Source: Eggerthellaceae bacterium UBA3686
GTDB taxonomy: Bacteria > Actinomycetota > Coriobacteriia > Coriobacteriales > Eggerthellaceae
Reading direction: 5' to 3'
Assembly: GCA_002371495.1 (NCBI GenBank)
Contig: DFIX01000013.1
Location: 13,789-38,576, forward strand
DNA length: 24,788 nt
Shown here: positions 21,958-24,788 of the stretch, one piece after another
Layout of the letters: each line of letters opens with the position of its first letter
Numbering within the stretch: the first letter of the stretch is position 1
Translations under genes and position numbers: made by a program
Notes under the pieces: generated by a model
Databases searched by the model: none
What the model saw: the letters and a program-made list of their open reading frames with translations, nothing else
Told to the model about the DNA's origin: nothing

Positions 21958-24788
21958 CTATTCTTCTGTGCCGCCGAGCAGCTCCTCGCCATCGAGGCCA
22001 GCAGGCTCGTTGGAGGCAGCTTCTTCCTCACGGCTCGTGAAGCCGAATCCCAGCGAATCCATAGAGCCGAGCAGCGCGTCGAGCTCTTCAAGATTGCGCT
22101 GGTAGCTGCGCGGAGGCAGCGCCTCGCCGAGCATGTCTTCGCCTTCGGTGTTGAAGGTGGGAGGCTCGTCGCCGCCGATGAGGATGTTGTCATCGGGGCT
22201 GAACACCATGTCGAGCAGCTGGCTCATGTCGTCGCTCGAAGCCGTCAGATCGTCTTCGATGACGCTGAGCAGGTCGCGCTCCTCGAGTCCAGCCTTTAGC
22301 TCTTCGATGGCCTTGGCGCCGATGCCCTCGATGCGCAGCAGATCGTCTTCGGTGTGCCCGATGAGGTCTGCCACGGTCTCGATGCCCGCCTCGCTGAACT
22401 TGTTGGCCCAACGCTGCGAAACTCCCAGGTCGTCGTAAATGTACAGGCGAGCATCCTCGTCAGAGAGCATGCTCGAGCGACGGCCGAACGACGGACCGTA
22501 TCCGCCGAAGTACCCGCCGTAGCTACCCGACATGTTCAGGTAGCCGTCGCCGTCGAGCGACCAGTCCTGCGGCTGCGGCAGCAGGTCCTCGATGTCGCGC
22601 AGCGCCTCGGGTGCGTAATCGGGCAGCGCGTCGCCTTCGGTCTTCTGAATCGGCTGGCCCTTGTAGGTCAGGCGCACGTTGCGGTAACGCTTGAGCCCGG
22701 TGCCCGCCGGAATCGGCTTGCCGATGATGACGTTCTCCTTCAGGCCGTTGAGGGTGTCGACCTTGCCCTCGATGGCGGCGTCGGTAAGGACCTTGGTAGT
22801 CTCCTGGAACGACGCGGCCGACATCCACGAATCGGTGGCAAGGGAGGCCTTCGTGATGCCGAGCAGCAGCGGCTGTCCCACAGGGGGCTGCTTGCCCTCG
22901 GCGATGAGCGCGTTGGCCGCATCCTGGAACTCGTAGCGGTTGACCTGGCGGCCCGGCAGGAAGTCCGAATCGCCCTGGTCGAGCACCGTCACCTTGCGCA
23001 GCATCTGGCGCGCGATGACCTCGATGTGCTTGTCGTTGATGTCCACGCCCTGGCTGACATATACGCCCTGGACCTGGCTGACAATGTAGCGCAGCGTCGT
23101 GTTGGGGTCGGTCAGGCGCAGCAGGTCGTGCGGGTTGATCGAGCCCTTGGTCAGCTGCTGGCCGACCTTGACCTCGCACCCGTCGACCACGCCGGGCTGC
23201 ATCTGCGCGCGCGCCGAAACAGCGTACTCGCGGACGTTGCCCTCTTGGTCATGGACGGTCAGGATCTTCTGCTGCTTGTCACCCGAGATCTGAAGCGTAC
23301 CGGCGATCTCAGAGAGCACGGCCAAGCCCTTTGGTTTGCGCGCCTCGAAAAGCTCCTGAACACGCGGCAGACCGTGAGTGATGTCGTCGCCTGCGACGCC
23401 GCCGGTATGGAACGTGCGCATCGTCAGCTGCGTACCGGGCTCGCCAATCGACTGGGCGGCGATGATGCCGACCGCGGTGCCGATGTTGACGGGCCGCGAC
23501 GTGGCCAGATCCCAACCGTAGCACTTCTGGCATACGCCCTCGTGCGCATGGCAGGTCATAACCGTACGGATGACGACCTCCTCGATGCCGGCCGCATCGA
23601 ACTTGCGCAGCTGGTCCATCGAATTGATGTATTCCTCGGCGTCGAGCAGGATCTCGCCGTTGGCGTCGACCGCCGGCTCGAGCAGGCAGCGCCCGATGAG
23701 GTTCTCGTCGAGGTCGCCCTTCTCGTTGCGCAGCGCGTAGGGCACACCGTCGGTAGTGCCGCAGTCGATCTCGCGGATGATGACGTCCTGTGCAACGTCG
23801 ACCAGACGACGGGTCAGGTAACCCGAGTCGGCCGTACGCAGGGCCGTGTCGGCCAGGCCCTTACGTGCACCGTGCGTCGAGATGAAGTACTCGAGTACCG
23901 ACAGGCCCTCGCGGAAGTTCGCCTTAATGGGGCGGTCGATGATCTCGCCCTTCGGGTCGGACATCAGGCCGCGCATGCCGGCGAGCTGACGAATCTGCTT
24001 GATGTTACCGCGAGCGCCCGAGAAGGCCATCATGTAAATCGGGTTGAAGTGGTCGAAGTTGTCGGCCATGGCATCGCCGACCTCCTCGTTTGCTTCGTTC
24101 CAGATGTCGACGACCTGGCGATGGCGCTCTTCGGGGCTCATGAGACCCATCTCGTAGTCCTCGTCGATGGCTGCGACCTTGAGGTCTGCTTCCTCGAGAA
24201 TCTCGGCCTTGTTGGGCGGGATGGTGGCGTCGTAAACCGACACCGTCACGCCCGCGCGGGTGGCGTAGTGGAAGCCTGCGGCCTTGAGGCCGTCGAGGAT
24301 GGCGGGCACCTCGGAGCCGACGTAGCGGTTGCAGACGTCCTCGACCAGGCGGCTGATCTCTTTCTTGTTCATGCCGTAGTTGAGGAACGGGTAGTCATCG
24401 GGCAGCACGTCGTTGAACGTGATGCGGCCGATCGTCGTCCAGATGCGCTCGCCCGCCTTGTGCTCGACCATGTCGGTGAATGACGAGGCCACAAGCGTGT
24501 CCTTGGTCAGGCGCACCTGGATGCGCGCCTGCAGGTCAACGTCGGCGCGAGCGTCATAGGCGTTGCGCGCATCGGCGAAGTCCATGAACGCGCGGCCCTC
24601 GCCCGGGAACCCTTCGCGCTCGGCCGTCAGATAGTACAGGCCGATGATCATGTCCTGGGTCGGGATGGTCAGCGGACGGCCATGAGCCGGCGACTTGATG
24701 TTGTTGGTCGAGAGCATGAGGATACGGGCCTCGGCCTGGGCGGCGGCGGACAGCGGCACGTGAACGGCCATCTGGTCGCCGTCGAAGT
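21958..24788 (-). CDS. rpoC: RNA polymerase beta' subunit, C-terminal part (partial)
   Basis: Largest subunit of RNA polymerase. The 5' end lies beyond the window; 942 residues are visible. The first visible residues are FDGDQMAVHVPLS, part of the catalytic NADFDGDQ magnesium site. Next come the trigger-loop region (ANFREGLSVLEYFISTHGAR then GLADTALRTADSGYLTRRL), the zinc-site cysteines (CGTTDG, then RCLLEP, CHAHEGVCQKCYG) and the conserved C-terminal FQETTKVLTDAAIEG then IPAGTGL. After KRYRNVRL, where most RpoC proteins are nearly finished, about 230 more residues follow. These hold a Gly/Tyr-rich linker, a helix-hairpin-helix module like the alpha-subunit CTD (22267-22446) and an acidic tail ending GTEE. 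A terminator follows the TAG stop. rpoB is expected just outside the window. Confidence 0.98.
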   Translation of the reverse strand, partial: FDGDQMAVHVPLSAAAQAEARILMLSTNNIKSPAHGRPLTIPTQDMIIGLYYLTAEREGFPGEGRAFMDFADARNAYDARADVDLQARIQVRLTKDTLVASSFTDMVEHKAGERIWTTIGRITFNDVLPDDYPFLNYGMNKKEISRLVEDVCNRYVGSEVPAILDGLKAAGFHYATRAGVTVSVYDATIPPNKAEILEEADLKVAAIDEDYEMGLMSPEERHRQVVDIWNEANEEVGDAMADNFDHFNPIYMMAFSGARGNIKQIRQLAGMRGLMSDPKGEIIDRPIKANFREGLSVLEYFISTHGARKGLADTALRTADSGYLTRRLVDVAQDVIIREIDCGTTDGVPYALRNEKGDLDENLIGRCLLEPAVDANGEILLDAEEYINSMDQLRKFDAAGIEEVVIRTVMTCHAHEGVCQKCYGWDLATSRPVNIGTAVGIIAAQSIGEPGTQLTMRTFHTGGVAGDDITHGLPRVQELFEARKPKGLAVLSEIAGTLQISGDKQQKILTVHDQEGNVREYAVSARAQMQPGVVDGCEVKVGQQLTKGSINPHDLLRLTDPNTTLRYIVSQVQGVYVSQGVDINDKHIEVIARQMLRKVTVLDQGDSDFLPGRQVNRYEFQDAANALIAEGKQPPVGQPLLLGITKASLATDSWMSAASFQETTKVLTDAAIEGKVDTLNGLKENVIIGKPIPAGTGLKRYRNVRLTYKGQPIQKTEGDALPDYAPEALRDIEDLLPQPQDWSLDGDGYLNMSGSYGGYFGGYGPSFGRRSSMLSDEDARLYIYDDLGVSQRWANKFSEAGIETVADLIGHTEDDLLRIEGIGAKAIEELKAGLEERDLLSVIEDDLTASSDDMSQLLDMVFSPDDNILIGGDEPPTFNTEGEDMLGEALPPRSYQRNLEELDALLGSMDSLGFGFTSREEEAASNEPAGLDGEELLGGTEE
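22267..22446 (-). other. Alpha-CTD-like HhH domain within RpoC
   Basis: Sixty codons in the RpoC extension. The order DDL, then QRWAN, AGIETVADL, TEDDLL and GIGAKAIEE parallels the E. coli RpoA C-terminal domain (DDL, VRSAN, IHYIGDL, TEVELL, LGKKSLTE). The counterparts of Arg265, Asn268, Gly296, Lys298 and Glu302 are present; Ser299 is Ala. A general HhH module, as in the NusA C-terminal repeats, is the alternative. Confidence 0.65.

Noticed and set aside
22354..24483. 709-codon open frame on the plus strand opposite rpoC
   Set aside because: It is antisense to a highly conserved part of rpoC, has no recognisable domain, and arises from GC-rich codon bias.

Overview
The window is a stretch of bacterial chromosome in which every recognisable protein-coding gene lies on the minus strand. 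Codon use is GC-rich, and GTG and TTG starts occur. The order ftsY, smc, rnc, plsX, rpmF, DUF177, DivIVA-like coiled coil resembles the mycobacterial ftsY-smc-rnc-DUF177-SepIVA neighbourhood. Together with the paired polyphosphate genes, a class B-like sortase and an extended RpoC, this suggests a Gram-positive actinobacterium. Coriobacteriia (Eggerthella/Slackia relatives) is my best guess, but it is an inference from gene content and not the result of any search.

Layout in direction of transcription (high to low coordinates): the 3' two thirds of rpoC (24788-21958, cut by the window edge inside the catalytic FDGDQ motif), then a rho-independent terminator. Next come glmM (cell-wall precursor synthesis), an unknown Ser/Ala-rich lipoprotein, and a polyphosphate block: a very large PPK1, a two-domain PPK2-type polyphosphate:AMP phosphotransferase, and a class B-like sortase. 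Then purM and purN (purine synthesis), separated by 394 nt of repeats, and an XdhC-like Rossmann protein. The last block combines division, fatty-acid/phospholipid, ribosome, RNA and chromosome functions: SepIVA-like coiled coil, DUF177, rpmF, plsX, rnc, smc, ftsY.

Several things stand out. (1) RpoC has a C-terminal extension of about 230 residues that contains a helix-hairpin-helix module strikingly like the RNA polymerase alpha-subunit CTD, with most DNA-contact positions kept. (2) PPK1 is about twice normal size because Gln/Pro/Ala-rich repeat tails flank an ordinary catalytic core. (3) Two intergenic regions 12 kb apart carry the same composite two-hairpin repeat, each just downstream of a stop codon. 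(4) The purM-purN gap holds a long imperfect inverted repeat, a tandem repeat and a REP-like palindrome. (5) A perfect 19-bp palindrome abuts the probable -10 box of the lipoprotein gene.

I see no tRNA, rRNA, CRISPR array, transposase or prophage gene. Start sites were moved from the longest ORF where a Shine-Dalgarno sequence supports an internal start (ftsY, rnc, plsX, rpmF, purM, ppk1, sortase).
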